Virus record (IMG/VR): IMGVR_UViG_3300042904_000085
Span: 26,117-90,116 of that record
Origin: a virus
Reading direction: 5' to 3' (one strand)
Length of the DNA stretch: 64,000 bases
Shown here piece by piece: positions 29,426 through 37,306 of this stretch. The position numbers were made by a program, and so were the translations under genes. Under the pieces are notes generated by a model. It was given only the letters and a program-made list of their open reading frames with translations. It did not search any database and had not been told where the DNA came from. Each line of letters begins with the position of its first letter. The stretch's first letter is position 1.

Positions 29426-29664
29426 ACGAATCGACACCAGAAGAAATTGCCGCAGCCAAGGCGGTCAGGGGCCTCGCAGCGAACATCATCGCTCTCTGCG
29501 AGGGCTGGCCTCCACATGAGATTGCCGCAGCCCTAGCAATGGCGCTTGGGTTCGTATTAGCCACGGAGATGGATGAGCCGCACGATGTCCTCGAGGAAAC
29601 CTACGACCAACTCACTGCCATTATTGACGACTTCAGAGAGTCCCTCCCAGCCGGATCCCTCTGA
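29422..29664 (+). CDS. hypothetical protein
   Basis: An 80-aa helical, acidic protein with GTG start overlapping the ligase stop. The stretch I-A-A-A-L-A-M-A-L-G-F-V-L may be a buried helix rather than a membrane segment. Not recognised. Confidence 0.6.
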   Translation: MNESTPEEIAAAKAVRGLAANIIALCEGWPPHEIAAALAMALGFVLATEMDEPHDVLEETYDQLTAIIDDFRESLPAGSL

Positions 29665-30073
29665 GATCTACATCCCGACGACTCGGGAAATCTCGAAGCT
29701 GGTCACGTTCTACCTCAAGAACGTGCGCAACCACTCGAAGGACGAATACATCGGCCTGTTCAGGAACATCCAGGCGATGATGCGCCGGGGCCGAGTGACC
29801 ATGAACGACGTCAGCGCCGCGCTCCAGAACTACGCAGCTGACGAATACGTACGGTCGCTCGACCAGCGACTGCGCAAGCACATTCGCGTGTTCTTCAAGG
29901 AAGAGAACATCCTCCAGTGGATCACGCCTGTGCCCAAGAGCGGCAAGCAGCCTGAGGCATCCCTGTCCAACGTCGACAGGCTGACCGTTCGCAATAAGGG
30001 TGTCAACGTTCCCATCGCCGTGACGCCTGCCAAGACCTACGAGCCGGACCCAGAATCTGACAATGCGCTATAA
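29573..30073 (+). CDS. hypothetical protein
   Basis: A 166-aa protein; ATG 29573 overlaps the previous gene by 92 bp, and a TTG at 29624 would shorten it. The conserved-looking part starts at P-S-E-I-Y-I-P-T-T-R-E, with helices (Y-L-K-N-V-R-N-H-S-K-D-E-Y) and a strongly basic middle. Not recognised. Confidence 0.55.
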   Translation: MSRTMSSRKPTTNSLPLLTTSESPSQPDPSEIYIPTTREISKLVTFYLKNVRNHSKDEYIGLFRNIQAMMRRGRVTMNDVSAALQNYAADEYVRSLDQRLRKHIRVFFKEENILQWITPVPKSGKQPEASLSNVDRLTVRNKGVNVPIAVTPAKTYEPDPESDNAL

Positions 30074-30470
30074 CCTGACCCACCTAGAAGAACTGCGACA
30101 CGTGCCCAACGTTGGCATGATTGTCGAGCAGATTGACCATGCTGCCACAATCTCGTCAGACGAGATGCGCCGCTACGGCATCTCGCTACCGTCAGTTTTC
30201 CCAGGAGGACCACCAGTCGAAGGCAAAGTTGTCAGGCCGCCCATGAAGGCTGAGATTGATACGTATCTCAGGTTCTTAGTTGTTGACGCCTACATCGGCT
30301 TCATGGAATCGCGCACACAGGCCGACCAGGAGAAGCAGGAGATTCCAGACTCGGAAATCGAAGGCATCCTCTCGTATGTTGATCCCATGTTTGAGGTCAG
30401 CATTACGGGACTGGAAGGAGGCCCAGAAGGGTTCCTAACCGCACGAATCGCACGTCGTCTCACTTGGTAA
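30063..30470 (+). CDS. hypothetical protein
   Basis: A 135-aa acidic protein starting within the end of the previous gene. Mixed alpha/beta, no cysteines. Precedes the nuclease and primase-helicase genes. Not recognised. Confidence 0.6.
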   Translation: MRYNLTHLEELRHVPNVGMIVEQIDHAATISSDEMRRYGISLPSVFPGGPPVEGKVVRPPMKAEIDTYLRFLVVDAYIGFMESRTQADQEKQEIPDSEIEGILSYVDPMFEVSITGLEGGPEGFLTARIARRLTW

Positions 30471-30880
30471 CACACGGTCTCAGCAACACTCCAGAATACA
30501 GGGTATGGGCAGCCGCCAAGAGCAGGTGCTCAAACCCTAACGACCCAGCATATCCGGAGTATGGCGGTAGAGGCATTCTAATGTGCGAGAGGTGGAGGAT
30601 TAGTTTTTCATCCTTCATCTGCGATATGGGTCAGCGGCCTCCTAAGCATACGCTGGAAAGAATCGACAACAACAAGGGCTATTCTCCTGATAACTGCAAG
30701 TGGGCCACGCAGTCGGAGCAAGCCCGTAACAAGCGCAAATATAAACAGAAGAATAAGCCGACTCACTGCGTGCGGGGCCACGACCTTAGCGCTGCAAAGA
30801 TTCGAGCAAACGGTACAAGAATGTGCCGAACGTGTGACGCAATTCGTGCCAAGGGAAGACGTGCCGCTACCAATATATAG
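30464..30880 (+). CDS. HNH-type homing endonuclease-like protein
   Basis: A 138-aa protein with TTG start. The block SNTPEYRVWAAAKSRC, YGGRGILMCERW, T-L-E-R-I-D-N-N-K-G-Y and NCKWATQSEQARNKR is the hallmark of a family of phage HNH/AP2-associated nucleases. The C-terminus adds H-C-V-R-G-H-D-L and C-R-T-C. It overlaps the primase gene by 47 bp, as expected for a mobile gene placed against a conserved replication gene. Confidence 0.72.
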   Translation: MVTHGLSNTPEYRVWAAAKSRCSNPNDPAYPEYGGRGILMCERWRISFSSFICDMGQRPPKHTLERIDNNKGYSPDNCKWATQSEQARNKRKYKQKNKPTHCVRGHDLSAAKIRANGTRMCRTCDAIRAKGRRAATNI

Positions 30881-32645
30881 CAATGGTGAAGCTCTATCTT
30901 ATGTTCAGTCCAAGGGTTGGAAACACAAAACCAGCGGTGAAGAACTGGTCCTCGAGATTTGCCCGTTTTGCGGCAAAGGCCCTTTTAAGTTCTATCTTAA
31001 TAACTCAAGCGGCCTGTATTCCTGCAAGTTCGGCTCCTGCGGAGAACAAGGAAACTTCTACCAGCTCCAGCGTCACCTCGGGGACAACGAGCCTGTATCC
31101 CCGCTTAAACAGCAGACCGAACAAAAGCCGACTAAGAGCTGGGCACTCTCTGAAATCGCCCACCTTGAGAAGGCGCTCCACGAGAGCGAGGCGGCGCTAG
31201 CCTATCTGACAGGCCGTGGCATCACGGCCGAAACTGCCAAGGCCTGGCACCTAGGCCTGAAGAAAGACAACAACGACGTCGAGTGGCTGCTTATACCCTA
31301 CATCCATAACGGGGAGATTGTCGACGTCAAGTATCGCAGCCTGCCACCGGCCGAGAAGCGCTTCCAGCGCAAGGGCGGCGGCATGTCCATTCTGTTCGGT
31401 CAGCATCTGCTCGACAAGCACAAGGGCGACGACGAGCGCGTCCTCTACATGGTCGAGGGTGAGCTGGATGCCATCACCATGTGGCAGCAGGGCTTCTCGC
31501 CAGTCCTGTCAACTACGACAGGATCTGCTTCATTTGCTGTCGAATGGTACGACGCGATCGAGAAGTACAACCCCAACAAGGTTGTCATCTGCTACGACTC
31601 CGACGCCGCTGGCCAGAAGGGCGCCGAGAAGCACGTCAAGAAGTTCGAACAGGACAACCGGACAGTCCTGAATATCGTCCTGCCAGACGCTAAGGACGCG
31701 AACGAATACTTCCAGACTCACAGCTCTGAAGACTTCGAGCGCCTAGTCAAGGCTGCCGCCACCCAGGAGATGCCAAGCTGCCTGTCCATGTCGACAGTGC
31801 TTGACAAGCTTGAGGAGCAGCTCTGGCTGTCGACGGACGCCTTTGACGGCATCCCTAGCCAGTTCGAAGACATCAATACCATGGTGGGCGGCGGCTATTG
31901 GAACGGTCAGCTTGTCGTTCTGTCAGGCACGTCAGGCACTGGCAAGACTAGCTTCCTCTTACAGGAGCTACTCCATACTGCCAAGATGCAGAATCCGACA
32001 TTCCTGATGTGTCTGGAAATGCCGACCATCATGATGATGCGCAAGATCATCGAGAAGGAATACGGCGTTCCGATGCTGAAGATTCGGCAGGAGCACGTCG
32101 AGCAGTATCGTCAGAACCTGTCCAAGGTTCCACTCTATCTGGGTGACAAGGGCAGCACGCTGGAAGATGTTGAGCAGACTATTAGGGCTGCCGTAAAGCG
32201 CTACGACCTGAAGTGTGTGGCCTTTGATAACCTGAACTACTTTGTCAGGAGCATCGAACACGAGGCCCAGGAAATCGGCAAGGTGACGAAGCGGATGAAG
32301 GAGCTGGCCGTAGAGCTCCATATCCCCATCATCATGGTCAGCCAGTTGCGCAAGTTCGATGACGAGCAGCGCGCCCCGCACAAGGGCGACTTGAAGGGCG
32401 CGAGCGCTATCGATCAAGACGCCGACTCCATCATCCTGCTATGGCGCCGACGAAACAAGTCAGAGGTCAAGACGTTCGGAGCTAACGGAGCTGGCTTCGT
32501 TGGCAACCAGTCGCCCTACACACTGGTCAGGGTCGACAAGGCACGCTACGCCGCCGGCGGTGAGACTTACCTCTACTTCGAGGGCAGCAGGTCGACCTAT
32601 CGCGATCTGACACCAGGTGAGCAGGAAGGAATGAGGAAGAGCTAA
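30834..32645 (+). CDS. T7 gp4-like primase-helicase
   Basis: A 603-aa bifunctional replication protein. Zinc-binding primase start: CPFCGKG ... CKFGSCG (about residues 43-70). Toprim core: VEGELDAITMWQQG and V-I-C-Y-D-S-D-A-A-G. DnaB-type helicase: Walker A LSGTSGTGKTS (near 365), Walker B C-V-A-F-D-N-L-N, M-V-S-Q-L-R, and the arginine-finger region D-Q-D-A-D-S. It synthesises primers and unwinds the fork. Confidence 0.93.
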   Translation: MTQFVPREDVPLPIYSNGEALSYVQSKGWKHKTSGEELVLEICPFCGKGPFKFYLNNSSGLYSCKFGSCGEQGNFYQLQRHLGDNEPVSPLKQQTEQKPTKSWALSEIAHLEKALHESEAALAYLTGRGITAETAKAWHLGLKKDNNDVEWLLIPYIHNGEIVDVKYRSLPPAEKRFQRKGGGMSILFGQHLLDKHKGDDERVLYMVEGELDAITMWQQGFSPVLSTTTGSASFAVEWYDAIEKYNPNKVVICYDSDAAGQKGAEKHVKKFEQDNRTVLNIVLPDAKDANEYFQTHSSEDFERLVKAAATQEMPSCLSMSTVLDKLEEQLWLSTDAFDGIPSQFEDINTMVGGGYWNGQLVVLSGTSGTGKTSFLLQELLHTAKMQNPTFLMCLEMPTIMMMRKIIEKEYGVPMLKIRQEHVEQYRQNLSKVPLYLGDKGSTLEDVEQTIRAAVKRYDLKCVAFDNLNYFVRSIEHEAQEIGKVTKRMKELAVELHIPIIMVSQLRKFDDEQRAPHKGDLKGASAIDQDADSIILLWRRRNKSEVKTFGANGAGFVGNQSPYTLVRVDKARYAAGGETYLYFEGSRSTYRDLTPGEQEGMRKS

Positions 32646-33259
32646 TGCCTATTATCACTTCAGCGGACTCTCAACGAGCGCAGGCCATGCTCAATCAGGT
32701 GGCCAGCGAAACGAATTTCGGCAGTGGCAGCGACCGTACCGCCTTCCTGCGAGAAGTCGCGGCTCGCCTCGGTGGGAGCTGGGGCCTCGCTGGTTCGCCT
32801 GGATACCCGTACAACGACACGCTGGCGTGGTACACTGGACCGAACGCCAACGTCGTCATGTTCACGGTTTTGACCGACGGCAACGAGCTTCAGTGGCGCT
32901 TCAAAGGGGCGGAAGTAGGGGTCTGGCTAGACCCTGTCACGCTGAAACGACGGAGCGAGGATGACGACGAAGAGACAGGACCCGGCCCAACGGGACCGCT
33001 CCCCCAGATCCCGCGCAACCTAGACCCACGAGCCATCAAGGTTGGAGAGCAGGTCGCCACACGAATCTTCAACACCGGAGCATTTGCCGAGGTCGGTGTC
33101 AAGGGAAAACAGGCGTCGTTCGGAATCCTAGCCATCTCTGCCGTCGCGGCTGTTGCAGCCGACTGGGCCATCAAACTGGCGCTGAAGGTGCCGAAGAAGC
33201 CGCCGACAGAGGACGACAAGGATGAGCTGGATGACAGGATTCAGGACATCTTCTCCTAG
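32645..33259 (+). CDS. hypothetical protein with one hydrophobic segment
   Basis: A 204-aa protein with TAATG overlap to the primase gene. A globular N-terminus is followed by an acidic/Pro linker (E-D-D-D-E-E-T-G-P-G-P), then a hydrophobic helix (F-G-I-L-A-I-S-A-V-A-A-V-A) and a charged tail. It could be tail-anchored in the membrane. Not recognised. Confidence 0.6.
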   Translation: MPIITSADSQRAQAMLNQVASETNFGSGSDRTAFLREVAARLGGSWGLAGSPGYPYNDTLAWYTGPNANVVMFTVLTDGNELQWRFKGAEVGVWLDPVTLKRRSEDDDEETGPGPTGPLPQIPRNLDPRAIKVGEQVATRIFNTGAFAEVGVKGKQASFGILAISAVAAVAADWAIKLALKVPKKPPTEDDKDELDDRIQDIFS

Positions 33260-33269
33260 CGTTTTTTGC

Positions 33270-33298
33270 TGGACACACACGCTAGTTTCGTGTATCAT
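33270..33298 (+). promoter_or_regulatory. promoter with inverted-repeat spacer (copy 3)
   Basis: TGGACA (33270-33275), 17-bp spacer, TATCAT (33293-33298). The spacer dyad ACACG ... CGTGT is shorter than in copies 1 and 2. A TTTTTT run just upstream (33262-33267) may end the previous transcript. Confidence 0.75.
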
Positions 33299-33337
33299 GT
33301 GTATTGTTACAAGCGTCGTTTACTCCATCAACCAAAC

Positions 33338-33374
33338 GGCTAGGAGTGTTCCTTCAGGTGGGCTGCTCCTAGCC
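33338..33374 (+). promoter_or_regulatory. 5'-UTR hairpin
   Basis: GGCTAGGAG (33338-33346) pairs perfectly with CTCCTAGCC (33366-33374). The 5' arm contains the only AGGAG near the ATG at 33383, and the 3' arm ends 8 bp before that ATG. The structure would hide this AGGAG or present the start in an unusual way. Confidence 0.6.
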
Positions 33375-33382
33375 ATTCCTCA

Positions 33383-33841
33383 ATGACGGTAGACGACGTT
33401 CATAACGAGTTGCACTTTGTGCAATACGAGCCGACGCTAAGAGGCATCCAGGCGATCTGGAAGTCGATTCAGCAGAAGCAGTCCGAAGCTCGAAAAGATC
33501 CAAGCAAGGTCAAAGCCTACAAGGGGTTCCTGACACGCTGTATCACGAAGCTGAAGGACGACAAGATGTCCGACGAGCAGCAACTGTCGGCGGCTAAAGA
33601 ATTCTGGGCCTGGTATGACCAGCAGGTCGAGCGGTACAAAATCGCTGAACTGCAGTCTCGCCGGTTCCCACCCTACTGGGAAGCATGGTCGGAGAAGCAT
33701 CTCCCAGCCCAGTGGGCCGAAGTAATGATGGCGTTCAACGCCGTTATTGAAGACACGTCCAAGCGGACGCTCGAGAACCTGAAGCGCGCTTACGTGGAGA
33801 TGTTTCAAGCTTACGCGTCGTTTCATGCCGAGAGTAGTTGA
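33383..33841 (+). CDS. hypothetical helical protein
   Basis: A 152-aa charged, Trp-rich helical protein (A-K-E-F-W-A-W-Y-D-Q-Q, P-P-Y-W-E-A-W-S-E). First gene of a unit with its own promoter and a hairpin in the leader; no ribosome-binding site lies at the usual distance. Codons 10-14 contain palindrome copy 6 (33410-33424). Not recognised. Confidence 0.6.
   Translation: MTVDDVHNELHFVQYEPTLRGIQAIWKSIQQKQSEARKDPSKVKAYKGFLTRCITKLKDDKMSDEQQLSAAKEFWAWYDQQVERYKIAELQSRRFPPYWEAWSEKHLPAQWAEVMMAFNAVIEDTSKRTLENLKRAYVEMFQAYASFHAESS
33410..33424. repeat. dispersed palindrome, copy 6
   Basis: TTGCACTTTGTGCAA, one substitution next to the centre, inside coding sequence 28 bp after the start codon. Confidence 0.7.
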
Positions 33842-34034
33842 CGGGGTAGCCATCACTGAGAGGAATCGGTTCAGCGTTTACGTTCGACCGAAGGATAGCC
33901 AAGGGCTAGCAGACCTCCAGAAATGGCTCGCCGGGTTCACCAAGGCTGGCATCAGGGCGGCACTCATTCTCACTGATAAGGGATACGCGCTGTACCGTGC
34001 TGACATGGTGGACATGTTCGATGAAGTTGACTAA
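33825..34034 (+). CDS. hypothetical protein
   Basis: A 69-aa protein overlapping the previous gene by 17 bp. Alpha/beta pattern (F-S-V-Y-V-R-P-K, A-A-L-I-L-T-D-K-G). Not recognised. Confidence 0.55.
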   Translation: MPRVVDGVAITERNRFSVYVRPKDSQGLADLQKWLAGFTKAGIRAALILTDKGYALYRADMVDMFDEVD

Positions 34035-34057
34035 TCGGCCGGTGCGCGCTCGCGCAC

Positions 34058-34405
34058 ATGGGCAACGGGGATAGGTATTACCGACAGGTCACTGCATCTG
34101 TCTTGAACCATTACATCGAGTTCGAAGATGGTCTAGTTCCAGGAGAGGCTGGAGACTATTTCGAGCCGAGGATTATCGACTACCGGATCGACGTCGAGCG
34201 GGCTGTTAAGGCTGAGCTTGGCCACCAGGGATTCGATGTCCTGCTATACATCCATAAGGATGGCATGACACATGCTGAAGCTCTGCAAATGGCTGGAGTG
34301 TATGAAAAGCATCCAGCGAGGCATGTGATCGACCTAGAGAAAAGGCTAGGAAAGGCGCTGGTCAGGAAGAATTTGCTTGACTTTACTCTCTACCTCAGGC
34401 GATAA
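34058..34405 (+). CDS. hypothetical protein
   Basis: A 115-aa acidic/basic mixed protein with R-Y-Y-R-Q-V-T-A-S at the start and L-L-Y-I-H-K-D-G-M-T in the middle. No cysteines or membrane segments. Not recognised. Confidence 0.55.
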   Translation: MGNGDRYYRQVTASVLNHYIEFEDGLVPGEAGDYFEPRIIDYRIDVERAVKAELGHQGFDVLLYIHKDGMTHAEALQMAGVYEKHPARHVIDLEKRLGKALVRKNLLDFTLYLRR

Positions 34406-34456
34406 TTCTTCCACATTCGTTGTTTTTCGTAACCCAGCGTCGTCGGAGCAGGAAGC

Positions 34457-34732
34457 GTGGACAAACTTCGTGTACTGGTCGAGCAAGCAATGCTGATGAG
34501 TATGCAGGTTGAGCAGAGAGAGTGCCCAATAGAAACGCATCAAGCCCGCGCGCAACCCTTTGTTGACCTCGTATGCAGCGTCGTTCAACGCTGCGCTGAA
34601 ATCGCTGAGAGCTATGCCTGCATGAATGGCTACAGCGACGACTTGAGCGAGGAAATTTGCGACGGCACGAAGGACACAATCCTGCGAGCATACATCGCCG
34701 CAGACACAACAAAGGCTAGCGGCGGTCAGTAA
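34457..34732 (+). CDS. hypothetical protein
   Basis: A 91-aa helical protein with GTG start and four scattered cysteines. Not recognised; last gene before the promoter at 34781. Confidence 0.5.
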   Translation: MDKLRVLVEQAMLMSMQVEQRECPIETHQARAQPFVDLVCSVVQRCAEIAESYACMNGYSDDLSEEICDGTKDTILRAYIAADTTKASGGQ

Positions 34733-34780
34733 ATCTACGGTCGATGAGGCTGGTCCATACGACAGCCTCATATTTCGGCC

Positions 34781-34809
34781 CTGTAATACAAGCAATTCTT
34801 GTGTATCTT
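34781..34809 (+). promoter_or_regulatory. promoter with inverted-repeat spacer (copy 4)
   Basis: -10 TATCTT (34804-34809) with ACAAG-N5-CTTGT (34788-34802) in the spacer. The -35 (CTGTAA) is poor, so activation by a protein bound to the dyad or a weak promoter is likely. The next start codon is only 15 bp beyond the -10. Confidence 0.55.
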
Positions 34810-34823
34810 GTGTAGGCATTCCT

Positions 34824-35480
34824 TTGACGTGTATAGCTGGACTCGTTGACCGAAGAACTGGCGACGTCTATCTGGGCGGTGACAGCGCTGCGGTGAACGA
34901 GGGCTTCGACATGATGACGATAAGCCAGCAGAAGGTTTTCGTCAAGGGACAGTTCGCCTTCGGATACGCTGGAGAATTCAGGTTCGGACAGATTCTCAGA
35001 TCTCTGTTCAATCCTCCTTACTTCGACGGGTCTGTCAGCGTTGACGACTTCCTGGCTGGGGAGTTCATGGACGAACTCAGGAAGACAGCCAAGGAACTGG
35101 GCTGGACTAGAACCGACTCAGACGGGCGCGACCAAGGTGGTCTTGCGCTCATTGGATTTCAGGGACGGATATTCATCATGCAGGAAAGCTTCGACATCAT
35201 TGAGCCAGCTGACGGCGCAGCCTCGATTGGCGCAGGCCAGGCCTACGCCCTTGGCGCAATGAAGGTGCTTGGCGACTTCGGCGTGCCTCACGAGGAGGCC
35301 GTTCGCAAGGCCCTACAGGTGTCGGAATACTACTGCAGCGGTGTTCGTGCTCCGTTCCACATTGTGAAACTTGGTCTAACGGATGGAAAACAGGAGCGCC
35401 CGACAAGAAAGACTCGCGGCGGAAATTCTAAGCGAAATTCGGGAAAAGCGAGACGAACGACGCGAAGCAGCAATCAGTAG
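34824..35480 (+). CDS. proteasome-beta/HslV-like Ntn hydrolase
   Basis: A 218-aa protein with TTG start. After Met removal the chain would begin T-C-I-A-G-L-V-D, giving an N-terminal Thr nucleophile, followed by V-Y-L-G-G-D-S-A (the G-G-D-S motif of HslV and proteasome beta subunits), and F-A-F-G-Y-A-G and G-A-G-Q-A-Y-A-L-G further on. The C-terminal 35 residues are basic and added. Phage relatives are annotated as HslV-like peptidases. No ATPase partner is in the window, so it may use a host one or act alone. Confidence 0.82.
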   Translation: MTCIAGLVDRRTGDVYLGGDSAAVNEGFDMMTISQQKVFVKGQFAFGYAGEFRFGQILRSLFNPPYFDGSVSVDDFLAGEFMDELRKTAKELGWTRTDSDGRDQGGLALIGFQGRIFIMQESFDIIEPADGAASIGAGQAYALGAMKVLGDFGVPHEEAVRKALQVSEYYCSGVRAPFHIVKLGLTDGKQERPTRKTRGGNSKRNSGKARRTTRSSNQ

Positions 35481-35691
35481 TCTGGCAGACGCCATCATTG
35501 CGGCTATCAGGCAGAGAGGCCTGACCCAGATTGAAGTCGCTGCTCTGTCTGGCAGTGCTCCCATGACTGTCAGCAGGCTTTACGGTCGTAACAACATGAA
35601 AATCTCCACTGCCGCCGACCTCGCCGGCGCAATGGGACTGCGGCTCAAGTTCTCGCTTGAGCCTGAAGAGGACAATGCAGAAACTGTTTAG
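35383..35691 (+). CDS. XRE-family HTH regulator
   Basis: A 102-aa protein starting inside the Ntn hydrolase gene (98-bp overlap). Residues 28-85 are an HTH: R-G-L-T-Q-I-E-V-A-A-L-S-G, M-T-V-S-R-L-Y-G as recognition helix, I-S-T-A-A-D-L-A-G-A. A long charged N-terminal helix precedes it. Candidate reader of one of the dispersed dyads. Confidence 0.78.
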   Translation: MENRSARQERLAAEILSEIREKRDERREAAISSLADAIIAAIRQRGLTQIEVAALSGSAPMTVSRLYGRNNMKISTAADLAGAMGLRLKFSLEPEEDNAETV

Positions 35692-35905
35692 TTTGTTCCT
35701 GAAGTTCTGGAGCCAGACGCTCAAGCGCGAGGCCCAGGTCGAAGGCATCAAGGAAGCGATCCAGTCAGTCAAGAACATGAAGGTCGCCCTGTCGGAAAGG
35801 ATTCAGACCGACAAGGCCAACGCAACGGCTGCCATGATGGCGCTGGCTGCGGAAGTCAAGAAGCTGGACGACGCTCAGACCGACCTCGATGGCTTGGGGC
35901 TGTAG
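35675..35905 (+). CDS. coiled-coil protein with hydrophobic N-terminus
   Basis: A 76-aa protein from ATG 35675 (GAAGAGG upstream). The first 14 residues are hydrophobic (L-F-S-L-F-L-K-F-W), the rest a continuous helix with Ala/Leu heptads. Possibly membrane-associated. Function unknown. Confidence 0.55.
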   Translation: MQKLFSLFLKFWSQTLKREAQVEGIKEAIQSVKNMKVALSERIQTDKANATAAMMALAAEVKKLDDAQTDLDGLGL

Positions 35906-36731
35906 GATCCTGCTCGACTCGTATGGTGGCCGCTCCCCACGGCTGACCACTTTCGAGCTTACCTATCCGCGTTTCATCCACGCGGAGTTCATGACGCATC
36001 GCATGTTCTCAAGGAACGCTGCCAGCTCGCGGGCGATTCCTATTGAGAAGATGATCGAGATGGTCATGACCGATCCGGCAATGCCGGTGTGGTGGGGAAA
36101 GAACCAGAAGGGCATGCAGGCGCTGGAGCAGCTCGACGCTCCTACGCAGAAGAAGGCGGCCTACAGTTGGCTTAAGGCTAGAGACGAGGCTGTCGAGTCA
36201 GTTAGGTATCTCAATGGTCTTGACCTCCACAAGCAGCTTGCTAATCGACTGCTAGAGCCGTGGATGTGGATCACCGTGATCTGCTCTGCCACCGAGTACA
36301 ACAACTTCTTCAACCTGCGCGCTCACCCTGATGCCCAGCCCGAGTTCCAGAAGCTGGCAAGGATGATGGCGCGGGAATATCTCTACAACGTGCCAGAGGA
36401 ACGGCACCTCCACGCTCCTTTGCTCCAGCCAGACGAATATGGCATGGACGAGCTGGAGATGAAGGAAGTTTCTGTCGGCCGCTGCGCTCGCGTGTCATAC
36501 CTGACCCACGATGGCAGGCGTGACAAGTCGGCAGACATTGACCTGCATAACAGGCTGCTTGTCTCTGGCCATTGGTCACCATTCGAACACGTCGCTGAAC
36601 TAGCCGAGGATCCCAAGGCGCGCAGTGGCAACTTCACTGGCTGGGTCCAGTATCGGAAACAGTTCCGCAACGAGAATCGTGAAACCTACAGCTACACTCC
36701 GGACATCATCTTTGCCGACAATCTGCGCTGA
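35889..36731 (+). CDS. thyX: flavin-dependent thymidylate synthase (ThyX-like)
   Basis: A 280-aa enzyme making dTMP from dUMP with FAD and methylene-tetrahydrofolate. The ThyX signature appears as THRMFSRNAASSRAIP near residue 35, where the usual first Arg of RHR is Thr. F-F-N-L-R-A-H-P-D-A-Q and GHWSPFEH are also present. It is longer than bacterial ThyX by an insertion around residues 60-90. It completes the dCMP-deaminase route. Confidence 0.88.
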   Translation: MAWGCRILLDSYGGRSPRLTTFELTYPRFIHAEFMTHRMFSRNAASSRAIPIEKMIEMVMTDPAMPVWWGKNQKGMQALEQLDAPTQKKAAYSWLKARDEAVESVRYLNGLDLHKQLANRLLEPWMWITVICSATEYNNFFNLRAHPDAQPEFQKLARMMAREYLYNVPEERHLHAPLLQPDEYGMDELEMKEVSVGRCARVSYLTHDGRRDKSADIDLHNRLLVSGHWSPFEHVAELAEDPKARSGNFTGWVQYRKQFRNENRETYSYTPDIIFADNLR

Positions 36732-36867
36732 TAACCATCCGAAGATTGTCCATTACAGCCAGGAATGTCCGCTCTGCCATAGCCTCACCGGCATCGCAGC
36801 GCTGACAGACCAGCTCGACGTTTGCCACTATGACCTCAGGACAGCTCGAGAAGCCACAGGAAACTAA
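36712..36867 (+). CDS. small zinc-site protein
   Basis: A 51-aa frame from TTG 36712, overlapping the end of ThyX. Contains Q-E-C-P-L-C-H-S and a later C-H pair. Stop overlaps the next small gene. Moderate support only. Confidence 0.42.
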   Translation: MPTICADNHPKIVHYSQECPLCHSLTGIAALTDQLDVCHYDLRTAREATGN

Positions 36868-36934
36868 GCCGCCGTTCCGAACCAACGAGGACGTCAAAGG
36901 TCCCGTCTGGGCTGGAGAACAAGGCGACTACTAG
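36830..36934 (+). CDS. hypothetical 34-aa protein
   Basis: A short polar frame from ATG 36830 ending three bases before the next ATG. Many phages carry such peptides, but nothing in the sequence identifies a role. Confidence 0.35.
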   Translation: MTSGQLEKPQETKPPFRTNEDVKGPVWAGEQGDY

Positions 36935-36937
36935 GAC

Positions 36938-37306
36938 ATGAAACGTACAACACTAGGAAAGAAACTCAACCTGCCTCAGGGCCATATCATCGGTGCCCGC
37001 TGGGGAAACATCCCTGCCAAGTTTGTTAGGGCGCGCGTCGTCACGCTGACCGTGGCTGACCACCCGTCCAAGGACTACTGGGCGCGGCCATTCGTCGGCT
37101 ATGACCGACGGGCGATCGAGATGACCATCCTGAACAGGGCTGGCGACGTCGTTCACCAGTTCTATCTGGATGACAACGAAGGCAAGGGTGTCAAGGAACT
37201 CACAGTCGGCGGGGCTAATCCCGAGGGCTTCAAGATTCTCTTCCCAGCTGCCATCGTTCTAGATGCCTCCATCGCCCCGACCTACGGACTCACCACGAAG
37301 AACTAA
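36938..37306 (+). CDS. hypothetical protein
   Basis: A 122-aa beta-rich protein (R-A-R-V-V-T-L-T-V, E-M-T-I-L-N-R). Not recognised. It overlaps the next gene by 44 bp. Confidence 0.6.
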   Translation: MKRTTLGKKLNLPQGHIIGARWGNIPAKFVRARVVTLTVADHPSKDYWARPFVGYDRRAIEMTILNRAGDVVHQFYLDDNEGKGVKELTVGGANPEGFKILFPAAIVLDASIAPTYGLTTKN

